DNA from: Panulirus ornatus
Taxonomy: Eukaryota; Arthropoda; Malacostraca; Decapoda; Palinuridae
Assembly: GCF_036320965.1 (NCBI RefSeq)
Contig: NC_092269.1
Span: 34,407,843 to 34,471,842, forward strand
DNA length: 64,000 bases
Reading direction: 5' to 3'
The stretch's first letter is position 1. Every line of letters starts with the position of its first letter. Positions 44,001 to 55,439 of this stretch are shown piece after piece. A model generated the notes under the pieces. That model was not told the DNA's origin. It worked only from the letters and a program-made list of their open reading frames with translations, and ran no database searches. Position numbers and translations under genes: made by a program.

Positions 44001-44384
44001 CTTTGTACAACTCTACCTTGTCCTCCAACATCGTCCCGTTTATGGTACTGTTAAATACTTTATGTTTCTGTTTGCGCGATCTCTTATCACTGTTATGTGC
44101 TCCCGTTCTAACCTCGACTGTTATGGTCTAGCTGACTTCTCTCTCTGTTGCCTCCGTCACTTGATCTCTCTCTATCACCTGTTGCATCTCCTCTGTTAAC
44201 AGGTTGTACTTCTCTTTCCGTTGTCGTTCTCACAATCCTGTTTTTCGAACAAGACTTACCAGCTTACGGTATACTTGCCACTGTCAGCCAGTTGACGAAT
44301 TTCCCCCAATACACTGAAGGTCAATTACACAAAAGGGCATTATACACCTCTGCCCAACCCCCATGGTCTACGTTCACACTAGGC
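44001..44384. other. Unique segment, no gene seen
   Basis: Non-repetitive DNA with two plus-strand frames of 62 and 85 codons that have no domain I recognise. Confidence 0.45.
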
Positions 44385-44530
44385 TACAGTGTAATCAAGA
44401 AATAGATATTTCTCGACAGCCTTCAGTGTCATCACCACTAGGCTTCAGTGTCATCAAGAAATGGATCCAGGCTTCAGTGTAATCAAGTACTAGACGTTTC
44501 TTTAGAACCTTCAGCGTCATAAAGTTCGAG
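44385..44530. repeat. Short degenerate repeat of CTTCAGTGTCATCAAG
   Basis: CTACAGTGTAATCAAGAAAT, CTTCAGTGTCATCAAGAAAT and CTTCAGTGTAATCAAG recur about five times at 30-45 bp spacing. Confidence 0.8.
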
Positions 44531-46350
44531 GTTATTTCTTTAATCACCTCGTCAAATACCAGGACGTAAGTCACCCCCTCCCCGCCCTGTTTTCCCCCCA
44601 GTCTCCTCAATGGCAGAAGTCTGCAGCCATCAGCTCTCATCTCCCTGTTAATTTCGGAGCAGCTGGGAGGCCCGGTGAGGCGAGGTGTGGCAGGGAGGGA
44701 AGCAGCAGCAGCAGTGGTGGTGGTGGTGGATGAAGCCTCCTCCGCTGGGGCCTGACTACTTACAATGATAGAGATTGAAACATTATCTGATTCCCGGGGA
44801 ATGTTGTGATATTTCCACCTGGGGGCCTTCGCCGTACGCGTCCCAAGACGGCACTCTGGTCCGGAGGGGTTTTTACCCTGGGTGCTGGGGAGAGATGGCC
44901 ACTTGGTATATACCACCCGCCCCAAGTCTTATGTTTACAATGGCAAGGTGTCCGTTGTCAGATATGATCGCCAGGCTGAGGGGGGGAGCGCTCTCCTCCT
45001 ACGTCTCGACTGCGAACCTCGTAAAGGCTCCTCGCCAACGTCCTGACACCCGCTCGAAAACAGACGCTGAGAGGGACGGACGACGAACGACGAGGCGCTC
45101 AGAACACGACTCCAGTTCGAGCAAAATCGACCTTTTAAGTCCGGGAGGAGGAGCCGGGAGAGATACAAGGGGTTACGTAACTGGCTCGGATGGTGATACG
45201 AGATAGCAGTAATTCACTCGAATTCTACGTCTGGTCTGCAACCCAATTCTGCTAGCGTGGCACACCCTGCCCCACCTCTGAGCTGGGGGCCCCTGGAGCG
45301 AGTGCGGGTGCATAAACTTCAGCGCTAGCCCCGCTGCAACCGAGCATCAGGGGCGTAACCTTCGTCCGTGTTGCATTATGAGACCAAAGTTTAAGGTCAG
45401 GGCAGCGAGACGTGCGAGTGATCAAAGTGGTTCTGAAGATGGGATATAAAATATGAAAAAATATACGACACGGATTTCAAAAGGGTCGTACTGACCACCA
45501 ATGAGGGAAATCATCGGACGATACGTAACTATATATCAATAGCTCCTACACCGGACGTGCATCTCCACGAACGAGACACACCCTCCTTCAGTCAGTCATA
45601 CGCGTATCAGTCAGTGTTCTATGCGAAGACTTGGAGGGGCGACGCGACGGGTGGAGGATACGCGAACCACCTGCTCGCCCATCGCAGTGCAGCAGAGAGG
45701 CCTGGGCCAGCTCACCCCCCTCAGCAGACAGGTTCAACCCTCGTAATGCACCTAGTACTTCACTGGCGAGCATGAACGTGTAAAAGATCCCCCCACCCGG
45801 TCCCTGTGCATTTGCACTACCGTATATTGAATTCCGCCTTGCGTAACACCTGGGAATGAATCCCACGCCTTTACATATTAACAACATAGATGATGACCTG
45901 CCCTTCCTCACCAGCTGGTCCCAGCCAGCCCTAGCAGCTTGGCCCCAGCCAGCCAGGACCTAGCAACTACTAGCATCATTACACGAGTGGGTGTGGGGAT
46001 CAAGGAAGGGAATGAGGCGGACATATGGCACTACGGTAAGGAGGAGGAGGATGATACCTGATGATGGCCAGGGCAGGGCACGGAGTCATGAGAGCAGTGA
46101 GGGGAGCGCCAGAGTAAAGCTAAACGTTAATAAAGACGTCGAAGACGATGGCTAGAGAGGAATATTGACTGAGAAATGAGAAAGATGAGAGAGAGGAGTG
46201 GACGGGAGGACGAGACTGGGATGGAGCTGGGATGAACGGAGGAACGAATACATAAATGGCAAAGTCCAGGGGTTGTAAAGATGGCCAAGATGTGTTCTAA
46301 AAGCAAACATAAAAAACTATTTCCAGTGCCATCTGCACGGGCTGGATCAG

Positions 46351-46352
<2 letters not shown>
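44531..46352. other. Longest largely repeat-free stretch; no gene assigned
   Basis: About 1.8 kb with few repeats. Frames of up to about 143 codons (plus, 44775-45206) and 107 codons (minus, 45588-45911) occur; a 176-codon minus frame (44395-44925) begins here but runs into the preceding repeat. CpG-rich DNA lies at about 44980-45180. I recognise no domain, and without transcripts cannot say whether exons are present. Confidence 0.45.

Positions 46353-46399
<47 letters not shown>
46353..46399. repeat. (AC)n microsatellite
   Basis: This is a perfect AC tract of about 47 bp. Confidence 0.97.
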
Positions 46400-46400
<1 letters not shown>

Positions 46401-47164
46401 CTTTTTTGTGGGGATTAATTCCGGTCCAGTGGGCCGGCGACCCCTGGTCCTGCAGGGTGGTATAAGGGCAAGACCTGCACACGGCCGGGGTCACCGCCTC
46501 TGGAACCAGTGTTACCTGTGTCTGGGCCGTGCTTGCCCCACCGCCACAACCACAGACGAGGCGCCAACACCAAGCCACACGGGTGACACGGCGGACACAC
46601 GGGCAGACATTTTACGACCCCTAACGCAGAGCTCTGACCTCTGACCCCTGAAGGGTGAAGTTCGCTTGACCTCCGACCTCAGAAGCAGAGTTGACTACAA
46701 CGCCTGATCTAATCACATTTACGTCGGGTCTGGAGATGTCGTGTTCTTATCTACGACGAAATCCAGTCATAACTTCAGCAACAAACGTCATAATTTGTTG
46801 TTGTTGTTGTTGTTGTTTTCTTCATCTTGGGCTGGAGTGAGAGGCTACTGCGTCACTGGTGTCGACGCGGCCAAGACGGACCGAGCAGACCTGGCCACGG
46901 ATGGCCCAGAGGAACACGTCTTCCTCACCAACACAATAACAACAAGCAAGAGTCTGTATAATCTTCAGGTATATCCCTCCCTCGCCCACTCTCTCTCTGC
47001 AGCAGCTCAAGCACACCTTTCCCCTGGACGAGGAGCGCCGGGGACGGTGACGAAGGTGACGACGGACAGGGTTACAAGACTTGGTGACGGAGGCGGTGAA
47101 GGAGAAGCTAGCAGCGGTAGGTGATGATGCCACCTTAGATCGGCATCAACACCTAAAGCATCAT
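46400..47164. other. Unique segment with (TTG)n
   Basis: A TTG tract lies at about 46796-46817. A plus-strand frame of 127 codons (46741-47124) includes it as Leu repeats and shows no recognised domain. Confidence 0.45.
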
Positions 47165-47777
47165 CCTCGCGGACAGGCCTCACCTACACCAGCACCTAGC
47201 CCTGCCCTACACCACCAGTGACCTAGCCTTGCCCTACACTACCAGCACCTAGCCCTGCCCTACACCACCAGTGACCTCGCCTTGCCCTACACCACCAGCA
47301 CCTAGCTCTGCCCTACACCAGCACCTAGCCCTACCCTACACCAGCACCTAGCCCTGCCCTACACCACCAGTGACCTAGCCTTGCCCTACACCACCAGCAC
47401 CTAGCTCTGCCCTACACCACCAGTGACCTCGCCTTGCCCTACACCACCAGCACCTAGCCCTGCCCTACACCAGCCCCGAGCCCTACCCGACACCAGCACC
47501 CAGCCCTGCCCTACACCACCAGTGACCTAGCCTTGCCCTACACCACCAGCACCTAGCCCTGCCCTACACCAGCACCTAGCCCTACCCTGCACCAGCACCT
47601 AGCCCTACCCTGCACCAGCACCTAGCCCTGCCCTACACCACCACCACCACCTAGCCCTGACCTACACCACCAGCACCTAGCCCTACCCTACACCACCAGC
47701 ACCTAGCCCTACCCTACACCACTAGCACCTAGCCCTACCCTACATCACCAGCACCTAGCCCTACCCTACACCACCAT
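47165..47777. repeat. Minisatellite, 27-bp unit, ~23 copies
   Basis: Units run CCTAGCCCTGCCCTACACCA then CCAGCAC. A second form has GTGACCTAGCCTTGCCC. In the left half the two forms alternate, giving 54-bp higher-order units, and short 18-21 bp forms occur where CCACCAG is missing. Confidence 0.93.
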
Positions 47778-47808
47778 CGGTGGGTGGACTTGTTCATGAT
47801 TCCTCCCG

Positions 47809-47816
47809 TGACGTCA
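47809..47816. promoter_or_regulatory. CRE/ATF-type octamer TGACGTCA
   Basis: This octamer lies about 30 bp after the 27-bp array and is followed by TCATCAG. Function is not shown. Confidence 0.3.
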
Positions 47817-48210
47817 TCATCAGTCTCAGGCGCTGGGTAATACCAGCTTCGTTCCCCCCTACCATCTCTCCCCCCCCCCAACACACACACACACACACCG
47901 CCCGACCTCCTTCCCCTCTACATCACCGTCACCGACACCATCATCTTCACTATCCAATCGTAAACTAACGCTCGATCACGCCACGACGAACCAAAAAGCT
48001 TTCATTATCACTAATAAACCATACTTCACGATCGACACCATAAAACAACACAGTCACATCACTATAGACCAAATCTTCACCATCTAATTGTACACAGCTC
48101 CTCACCATGACACTATAAAGCGACACTCCATCACATGGACCATTCACCAGTTATCACTATACCAACACCATAAACCAATCAGCAACACCATAAAACCGCA
48201 CCTCACCAGC
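47817..48210. other. Segment with loose ACACCATAAA repeats
   Basis: A short AC tract at 47880-47899 is followed by loose recurrences of CACCATAAAAC, TCACCATGACACTATAAAGC and CACTATAGACC, suggesting an eroded minisatellite of about 24-35 bp. Confidence 0.5.
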
Positions 48211-48214
48211 ACAA

Positions 48215-48580
48215 CAGCAGGCGTGGAGCAGCAGCAGCAGACACACAGCAAGACTGGGACAGAATGCACAGCAGACACACAGCAGGAGTGGCAAAAGTGG
48301 AACAGCAGCAATGACAACAGATGTAGCAGCAGAAGGGAAAGATGGAACAGCAGGAGACGCTACAGAAGAACAACAAGGGGAACAGAAATGACAAACAGAA
48401 GAAAGACGATGAACATCAACGAAAGAAACAGCAAGCCAACAGTCGCCCAAACAGACAAAGGGAAACAGAAAAAGACTCGTGCTGCGAGCAGGGAGGCAAC
48501 AGAACGGCAGCTGTTGGAGAGAAACAGCGGTACCACAGCACCACCACCGCCACAGCACCACCTCCGCCACCACAGCAGCA
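48215..48580. repeat. CAG/ACAGCA-rich low-complexity tract
   Basis: CAGCAGCAG, ACAGCAGACACACAGCA and AACAGCAGCAATGACAAC words dominate the first part; the rest is purine-rich and less regular. Plus-strand Gln/Arg/Asn-rich and minus-strand Cys/Leu/Val-rich frames of 145-165 codons are compositional. Confidence 0.75.
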
Positions 48581-48684
48581 TCTAACTTATCCAAGGATCC
48601 TCACACTATCGCGCAGAATCTTTGCTTCAGCTGAACACCTGACTGGAATTACTTCTTCCAGCATTGAGACCACTTCCTTGGCTG

Positions 48685-48812
48685 CGGTCCAGCCCTGGAC
48701 CATACCTAGCCCTACCCTTGGTAATGGTCCAGCCCTGGACCACTCCTCATCCTTTCCCTGGCTATGGTCCAGCCCTGGACCACTCCCCAGCCTTACCCTA
48801 GCCATGGTCCAC
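48685..48812. repeat. Minisatellite, 40-bp unit x3, with dyad
   Basis: GGTCCAGCCCTGGACC begins each of three copies, followed by about 24 bp ending in CCATGGT or CTATGGT. The GGTCCA/TGGACC arms form a short hairpin in every copy. Confidence 0.88.
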
Positions 48813-48845
48813 GGAAAAGGATGAACATGAGAAGGTGGAAGGATG

Positions 48846-48847
<2 letters not shown>

Positions 48848-48900
<53 letters not shown>
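48848..48900. repeat. (TAA)n microsatellite
   Basis: This is a perfect TAA tract of about 53 bp, 17-18 copies. Confidence 0.97.
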
Positions 48901-48901
<1 letters not shown>

Positions 48902-49082
48902 AAAGGAATTCAATCAGCAAATATCATAATCATTATTACCATTAATACTACCATTACCATTATCATTACGTGAAGTATGTGACGTGAAGACGTGGGCATC
49001 CACCTGTCACCTGCCTCATCCACACAAGGCAGGTGACAGGTGCGCAGTTCCCCTCCACCGGACGGATCCACACGAAGAGGTG
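48901..49082. other. Unique spacer with a 20-base inverted pair
   Basis: CACCTGTCACCTGCC (49001-49015) is followed by GGCAGGTGACAGGTG (49028-49042), a near-perfect inverted repeat with a 12-base loop. No gene was recognised. Confidence 0.6.
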
Positions 49083-49135
49083 GAAGAAGAGGAGGAGGAG
49101 GAGGAGGAGGAGGAGGAGGAGGAGGAGGAGGAGCA
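49083..49135. repeat. (GGA)n microsatellite
   Basis: GGA triplets of about 50 bp, with a second shorter GGA patch at about 49197-49218. The Arg- or Gly-rich frames are artefacts. Confidence 0.95.
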
Positions 49136-50376
49136 GCAGCGACTCCCGTCAAGAAATTAGTCCGTCAATACCTGGGGTGTCGTGGCAGGAGAAGGGAGGG
49201 GGAGGAGGAGGAGGAGGGGGCGCGACAAGGTGGGGCCCCCAAGATTAAGTCATCTGTCACCAGTGGTCGAGTGTCTACTGAGCAGGTCATACGGGAGGAG
49301 GAGGAGGAACAGCAGCGGCAGCGACAGGATTTGCGGGGTAGGGAGGGAGGAGTGGGTCCTCCAGGGGGGCGCACTTGCCGCCCGTGTCACCTTATCTCGC
49401 CCCAGCCAGCCACACACACACACACACACACACACACCACATTCTTATATCATACATATAAATAGACTCGGAATTCAAATGAACTGGTCAGACTTCCCCC
49501 CTGGTGGAAGGGCAGCAGATGGCGTGATTTATACTGGCCAGTGTCGTCATCAAGGTCTCCAGGGTGGCGGAACAGGCCTGCCCCCTCTGTTACACCTGGG
49601 TTGTTTGTAAACTGAGGAGGGAGGCGCTGGGCCAGGGGGAGGTGAGAGGTCGGGGAGTAGCGGAGGGAGGGACGAGCCCGCTGCTGCTGCTGCTGCCACC
49701 ACCACCGCCGCCACCATGCATCTCATAATGGACATTCATGCCTCACAATCTACTCCAGAGGGAGAGAGAGAAATATATATATATATATATATATACATAT
49801 AACTCGTTCTCGACACCAGTGGGAGGTGGTATGAGAGGGGGCGGCCCCAGCTGCGGGTATGAGGTCCCTTAAAGCGTCGCAACCGACCCTCACGCGGACG
49901 CCCCTCTTCCAAGCAGCCGTATTTCACAAGGACGGCCGTATCAGTGATGGTTTTACTGGGTTGTGTAGCGCCACCCCTGCGGGTGGAGGGGCGGCAGGGC
50001 CGGGGGGAGAGCGCCACCACCTGCTCTTCTCAATGGTCAGGCTACCAGGGGTGAATGGAAGTTACATGTGCCCGGGTAGAGATACAAGAATGAAGGGCGT
50101 TGCAGCCTGAAGGAGATAATGGCCGAGATACTGATTAGTCTGTCGAAGCGAGGAATTTAAGGGGGAGTTTTATTCGCTGACAGGTGTCCAGCTAGGAAAG
50201 TGAAGGTGGCCTGGTTTATGAATGAATTTAACAGGAGAAGAGAGAGGGGTAGCCTCGTTGGCTCCCACCCTGGCAGGGGCAACGACACCTGCTGAATGAC
50301 GATGGTCGCCAGGCGAAAAAAAAAGAAAGAAAAAAAAAAAAGGTATAATTCCCACTGTCAACACTGGGTTGCTAAG

Positions 50377-50378
<2 letters not shown>
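49136..50378. other. Mostly unique segment with several short microsatellites
   Basis: It contains an AC tract (49411-49436), CTG/CCG triplets (about 49680-49712), an AT tract (49772-49794), and an A-rich tract (50317-50341). No recognisable gene. A Kozak-like GCCGCCACCATG at 49707-49718 is produced by triplet sequence and leads only to a short frame. Confidence 0.45.

Positions 50379-50414
<36 letters not shown>
50379..50414. repeat. (AC)n microsatellite
   Basis: This is a perfect AC tract of about 36 bp. Confidence 0.96.
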
Positions 50415-50639
50415 TACACCCAAAAAAAATCTAAGGGAATATATTAAAAAAAATATATATATACACATGACTGAACACATCAGAACAGGACCGACCATTT
50501 GTAGAGATAATGAACAATACAACAGAAGTCTTCCATTCACATGCCCGACATATTTCACTAGGGGTCTCAGCAGTTAATGAGGGACCCACCCCACACACCA
50601 CCCCACCCTAAGTATCTCCACCACGGACCAAACGGAGCT
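50415..50639. other. Unique segment, no gene seen
   Basis: A/T-rich sequence with A-runs at about 50422 and 50445, then unique DNA. Nothing was recognised. Confidence 0.5.
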
Positions 50640-50757
50640 AAAACAGTTATAAAAGCTAACAGCCCGCCATAACGGGCCACCCTTAATGTGCGATGGACAC
50701 TATCCCATCAGGCCACACATCTGGTTACATGACGAGACCCACCATCAACCACGGGCC

Positions 50758-50760
<3 letters not shown>
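50640..50760 (-). other. Possible second tRNA-like remnant, minus strand
   Basis: On the minus strand, GTGGCCTGATGGGATAGTGT at about 50692-50714 resembles a tRNA A-box region, followed by GTGGCCCGTTATGGCGGGC, but no B box is evident. It adjoins the GT tract of the SINE-like piece on its right. Assignment is uncertain. Confidence 0.3.
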
Positions 50761-50809
<49 letters not shown>

Positions 50810-50822
50810 GTGTGTGTGTGTG
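50761..50822. repeat. (GT)n microsatellite
   Basis: GT tract of about 62 bp with one CGT interruption. It abuts the end of the SINE-like head, as also occurs at 61983-62031. Confidence 0.96.
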
Positions 50823-50824
50823 AC

Positions 50825-50912
50825 CTTTGGTAAATCAGAGTGGTGAGGATCGGACTCTGGGTGGGCAAGCAGCTGACAGCTGACCACTACACCACCGAGG
50901 CACCAAACACTG
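50825..50912 (-). mobile_element. tRNA-derived SINE-like head, minus strand
   Basis: On the minus strand GCCTCGGTGGTGTAGTGGTC gives a clear A box and GAGTCCGATCC a B-box-like sequence about 30 bp further on. Its 3' side runs into a GT microsatellite. It resembles the copies at 39155 (plus) and 62032 (minus). Confidence 0.7.
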
Positions 50913-50934
50913 ATCATTATCACTCGACCGTACA

Positions 50935-51710
50935 CAAACACACACACACACACACACACACACCTCTGTCATCCTACTGCTTCCTCCACACTATACTCTC
51001 CTCCTCCTCCTCCTCCACGTCCACCTCCCTCTTCCACTGCTACTACCTCCCTCTCCAACATTTCTTCATCCCTTGCTCCACCACTTCCACCTCCCTCCTC
51101 CACCACTTCCAATCAGTTCTTGCCACAAAACTAAACCTTTCTAGAGTCACGTCTGTGGTATAGACGCTCTACACTACAGGCTTAACCGAGTCAGTCTTTA
51201 TGTCGCAGACTTGGAGGAGGGACAGGACTCGTCATGGAGGCTACTCAAGACTTCGTCATAAAAAGTACTGGAGCGACAGAGAAGTGAAGAGAGAACAGAA
51301 GAAGATAACACATAAGTTTAGGAGGGAGCAAGGCGGGTCCTGGCCACTGGGAGAGACGCGAGAAGGTAAAGACTTCTAGAGCTTAGATATGTAGGGAAGG
51401 AAACAGACTTTATAACGACCTTCGGGTAGAAAAAACAAAACAAAACAAAACAAAAAAAACGGTCGTGGTTGATCATGCAAGCACGCCTGTTGCAAGCTCC
51501 CTAGCGACCAGCCGAGGGGGAGAGGTCCCCCCCTCCACTTTCTTGGTCATGGTCAGGTACCAGACCTGCACATCCCCGGCCAGAGGCTCCCAACCTCTGA
51601 TTAGGCTATTATCTAATCAATATGCAAGTACGACGAAACAAAAAGTAATCCTATCGAGGCCTCACCGTGGGAGGAACCCTGCTAGGGAGGTGTATATTTG
51701 GTTACGTGGA

Positions 51711-51713
<3 letters not shown>
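50935..51713. other. AC tract plus unique segment
   Basis: An AC tract (50937-50962) is followed by CTC/CCT-rich and then unique DNA, with a CAAAA repeat at about 51433-51456. No gene was recognised. Confidence 0.45.

Positions 51714-51753
<40 letters not shown>
51714..51753. repeat. (AC)n microsatellite
   Basis: This is a perfect AC tract of about 40 bp. Confidence 0.96.
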
Positions 51754-51754
<1 letters not shown>

Positions 51755-52125
51755 GTGTTACAGTAACCACAACATTTATCACCAAGTGACAAGGTTGACT
51801 ACGACCATCAATCTTTCACATGGAGTCTGTGTGGTGTTTTCCACCGCACGTCACCACCCCTTCCTCTGTTCTCCCCCAGTCCGCCTGCTCGTCCAGCGGC
51901 GAGGACGACCCCGTCCGCCGCGTCTGTGCTCAAAACCATCGCAGATCCGAGTCTGCTGGCGAGGCCGAGCTTTGGGCGGCGTCCGCAGGGGTCAAAGTTG
52001 TCCCTGAAGCAGGTGAGGTCCCCCTCCGGGAGTCCCTGACAAGCCAGCCGATGCACTTGTCTGTTAACCTCAGCACACACTTGATCCCAGTGAGAGCGTT
52101 TTGTAAATGTTGGTGGTGTTGCGGG
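51754..52125. other. Unique segment, GC-rich
   Basis: Non-repetitive and CpG-containing DNA with overlapping frames of 80-133 codons on both strands. No domain was recognised. Confidence 0.45.
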
Positions 52126-52162
52126 GGCCTGGGCTGGGCTGGGCTGGGCTGGGCTGGGCTGG
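52126..52162 (+). repeat. (GGGCT)n pentanucleotide, quadruplex-prone
   Basis: Six uninterrupted GGGCT units follow GGGGGCCTGGGCT. GGG runs separated by CT fulfil the usual G-quadruplex pattern on the plus strand. Confidence 0.93.
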
Positions 52163-52308
52163 CCGGGAACAAAGGAGAGATAACCAGTTATCTCTCAGCA
52201 GTGCAACCCTCTTACGTCTGACAGGCCTCCCAAGCCGGCCTAACATTAAGGGCCTGTAGGAGCAGCGGCGCCTCCCACCCTCCCTTACTCCTCTCACCCC
52301 CCTCCCTC

Positions 52309-52311
<3 letters not shown>

Positions 52312-52348
<37 letters not shown>

Positions 52349-52358
52349 ACACACACAC

Positions 52359-52441
<83 letters not shown>
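52312..52441. repeat. Compound (AC)n-(GA)n microsatellite
   Basis: An interrupted AC tract (52312-52360) passes through GATA into a GA tract (52365-52441). Confidence 0.97.
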
Positions 52442-52444
<3 letters not shown>

Positions 52445-53030
52445 GAAATATACATGTGGACACATGGATGGCTAGATACAAACAGATTCCCATACAGATT
52501 ACGACAGACATAAAAAAATCCACAAATACACAGAAAGAGACATATAATACACTAATAACAAACCCTACATCAGACAAGGAGGCAAACAAATGACAAATAT
52601 ATGCAGAAATATTTCGACAGGGGCAAGCACCTACACACACACACACGATATTACAATCAAAGACATTCAAGCAGACATGAATGAACATAGAAAGTAAAAC
52701 CTACACAGATAACAATGCATACGAGAAACCAGAGATCAGATAGAGACACAGAGGTACATACACACGAACACAGATACACATGCGATAGGGGAAACGTTGA
52801 TACAAACAAAAGAGAACAAGAACTGATCCACAACACACCCTCAAAGGTACGTTCATAAACAGGAGACAAACGCCACAAGAAATATAGAATTATCCATGGG
52901 TCCAGACAGACACAGAGAAAGACAAAGACCAAACGATACCGGGATGAATTCGAAGACCCAACAGACAAACCGAACGATACAGACGAAAGAACAGAAAGAC
53001 TCAGACAAGAACCCCAAACACAGACGATCC
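52442..53030. other. AC/AGACA-rich low-complexity segment
   Basis: The whole segment is biased toward ACA, AGACA and AAAGACACA words with almost no fixed period, as if grown out of the flanking AC and GA tracts. Minus-strand Val/Cys/Ser-rich frames of up to 167 codons are compositional. Confidence 0.6.
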
Positions 53031-53042
53031 CACACACACACA

Positions 53043-53105
<63 letters not shown>
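53031..53105. repeat. (AC)n microsatellite, twice interrupted
   Basis: AC tract of about 75 bp with two CC interruptions, followed by unique DNA and a short GA tract at about 53209-53227. Confidence 0.96.
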
Positions 53106-53107
<2 letters not shown>

Positions 53108-53227
53108 ACACTGAGATGAGAACTGACAAAATAAAAGACATACATAAAAACTGAAGTCAAAGACTAGCCAACAGAGACACTGACATAATAAACACAAAGA
53201 AAATGGGAGAGAGAGAGAGAGAGAGAG

Positions 53228-53639
53228 TAGGTAGGAGGCAGACGGTGGAGGTGGTGGGGCGCCCGGCTCCTGGTCTTTCCCACACACTGGTTGGTGCCTA
53301 GTTACCCCTCTGGTCAACCTGGTATGGCTCTGGTATTTCCCACCTCTTCATAATACCCGGGTAACAAATCCCAAGCGGTGAGTTCCGCCTACCGACACCT
53401 AGGGTATTCGACTGCATTAGGGGACAGGGGGAGGATGATGAGTTCTGTTGTGCCCCAACCCCCCCTCTCTCCTATCCTGGGGTGTTCTACAGGCCTATAT
53501 TTCGAAGCCTCTATCGCCGTGAACGTTTCTCGTCATTATTCATCGGCTCTGGCCCATCTGGCCGACTCATCTCCGCTGCCATCCTAATCCTTCCAAAGCA
53601 GGGAAGGTGCCTTGGCTAGAGGTACTTGATCGTGAGACT
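53228..53639. other. Unique segment adjoining LINE
   Basis: Non-repetitive DNA with no recognised gene. It may include LINE 3' untranslated sequence at its right end. Confidence 0.45.
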
Positions 53640-55130
53640 TAGATGAGGTCGCCTACATCGTTCCAATTCACACTATCCCGTCCACGCCTTTCACCCTCCT
53701 GCATGTTCAGTCCCCGATCAACCAAAATTTGTTACACTCCATCCTCCCATCTCTAAACTGGTCTCCTCCTTCTCCCCTCCACTTCTGACACATATAACCT
53801 CTTTCTCAACCTCTCCTCACTCATTCTATCCATATACCCAAACCATTTCAGCACATCCCCTTCAGCGCTCTCAACTACACTTTTCTTATAACAGCACTTC
53901 TCATTTATCCTATTCCAAATCACTCGATCAACCCTCCACACACTATATGTTGTCCTCAAGCAATTCATTTCTAACACATTTACCCTTACAACATCGTTGT
54001 GACTAATTTACCTTCAAATTTACCCATTTTCGCCCTCCCTAATAACGTCTCTTTCCACAGGTCTCAATGTTCCTATAACCTTCGCCCCCTTACTTAGGTG
54101 GTTCCATTAGCTGTCATGTCCACTTCCAAGTATCTGAAACACTTCACTTCCTCCAAGGTTTCTCCATTCAAATTCACATCCCTACTAACTTGTTTCTCTG
54201 TACTGCTTGACCTAATAAATATGCTTTTATTCACAATCACTCTCAACCTTCTTCCTTCATACACTCTCCCAAACTCAGACACCAACCTCCAAAGTTCTCG
54301 TTCCAATCCGCCACAAGCGCAGTGTCATCAGCCAACAAGAACCGACTCTCTTACCAGGCCCTACTTACCCCCCACAGACTACACACCTGTTCCTCCCTTC
54401 AAAACCATTGTATCTACCTCCCTCGCTTCTCCATCCATCAACAAATCAAAAAGACACGGTGACATCACACACCCCTACCACAAACCCATCTTCACCTGAA
54501 ACCATTCACCCTCCTCTCTATCTACTCGCACACACGCCTTCCTTTATTGATAAATACTCTTCGCTGTTTGGAGCAGTCTTTATCTCACGCCATATAAACG
54601 AAACACCTTCCAAGTACTTTATCAGATCCACAAATGTCACATGTACCATCTGTCTTTCTAAGTATTTGTCGACCACATTCTTCAAATCGAATACCTGATT
54701 CATGTCCTGAAACCTACCAGGTACACTCAACTCCCATACAATTTACCAAGTATACTCAACAGGCTTATACCTCTGTAAATCGAACACTCTAATTTGACCT
54801 CCTTGCCTTTATAGAGTAGCGCTATATAAGCACTCCATCAATCCTCAGACACTTCATCATGGTCCATACATGCACTGAAAGCCCGAACTAACCAAACAAC
54901 AATAGTCATCCCCTTTCTAAAGAAAAATCCAACTTCAATGCCATCCACTCCAGACACCTTGCCACATTTCGTCTTACGTAAGGCTTTCAACACCTCTTCT
55001 CTCTTCACCAAACCACTCACCTTGACTGTCTCACTTCGCATAACACCCCGACCCAAACACCCAACACATGCCACCTTATTGTCGAACACATTCAACAGTC
55101 CTTCAAAAGACTCATTCCATCTCTTCACTG
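53640..55130 (-). mobile_element. Degenerate non-LTR retrotransposon (LINE), reverse-transcriptase core, minus strand
   Basis: Reading from 55128 down, frames alternate but order is kept. First comes the RT N-terminal part (RWNESFEGLLNVFDN, then LRKTKCGKVSGVDGIE). Next is DQVF-like NQVFDLKNVVDKYLER with a motif-A-like FVDLIKYLEGV (54730-54518). A motif-C block FLLADDTALVA lies at about 54309-54341, with the DD pair conserved. Then comes EFGRVYEGRRLRVIVNKS to FRYLEVDM (54306-54094), and finally LEMNCLRTTYSVWRVDRV to VLKWFGYMDRMSEERL (53977-53753). Frameshifts between blocks and internal stops make it inactive. The upstream endonuclease is missing; an AT tract starts at 55141. The clade is not assigned. 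Confidence 0.88.
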
Positions 55131-55134
55131 CTGT

Positions 55135-55140
<6 letters not shown>

Positions 55141-55227
<87 letters not shown>
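55141..55227. repeat. (AT)n microsatellite
   Basis: AT tract of about 87 bp replaces the expected upstream part of the LINE, marking its 5' truncation point. Confidence 0.97.
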
Positions 55228-55228
<1 letters not shown>

Positions 55229-55439
55229 TTTAATGAACCTTACAAAATAATTACTTTCAATAAATAAATTCATTATTCAGACACGAAACCAAATACAAGA
55301 CAATAGAAAGAAAATATACATATTTTTTCTTTCTCTGTTCAAAATAAAGTGGAATCTTAATCTTTCCCAGCCTAAGACAGTAACCAATTGAATCGAATCT
55401 TCCTCCAATGTAATCAGGTCAAGCCTAATTATGCCATTT
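55228..55439. other. AT-rich unique segment
   Basis: AT-rich sequence with no recognised feature. Confidence 0.5.

Noticed and set aside
49707..49718. Perfect Kozak GCCGCCACCATG
   Set aside because: It is produced by a CTG/CCG triplet stretch, and the following frame is short and runs into an AT microsatellite.
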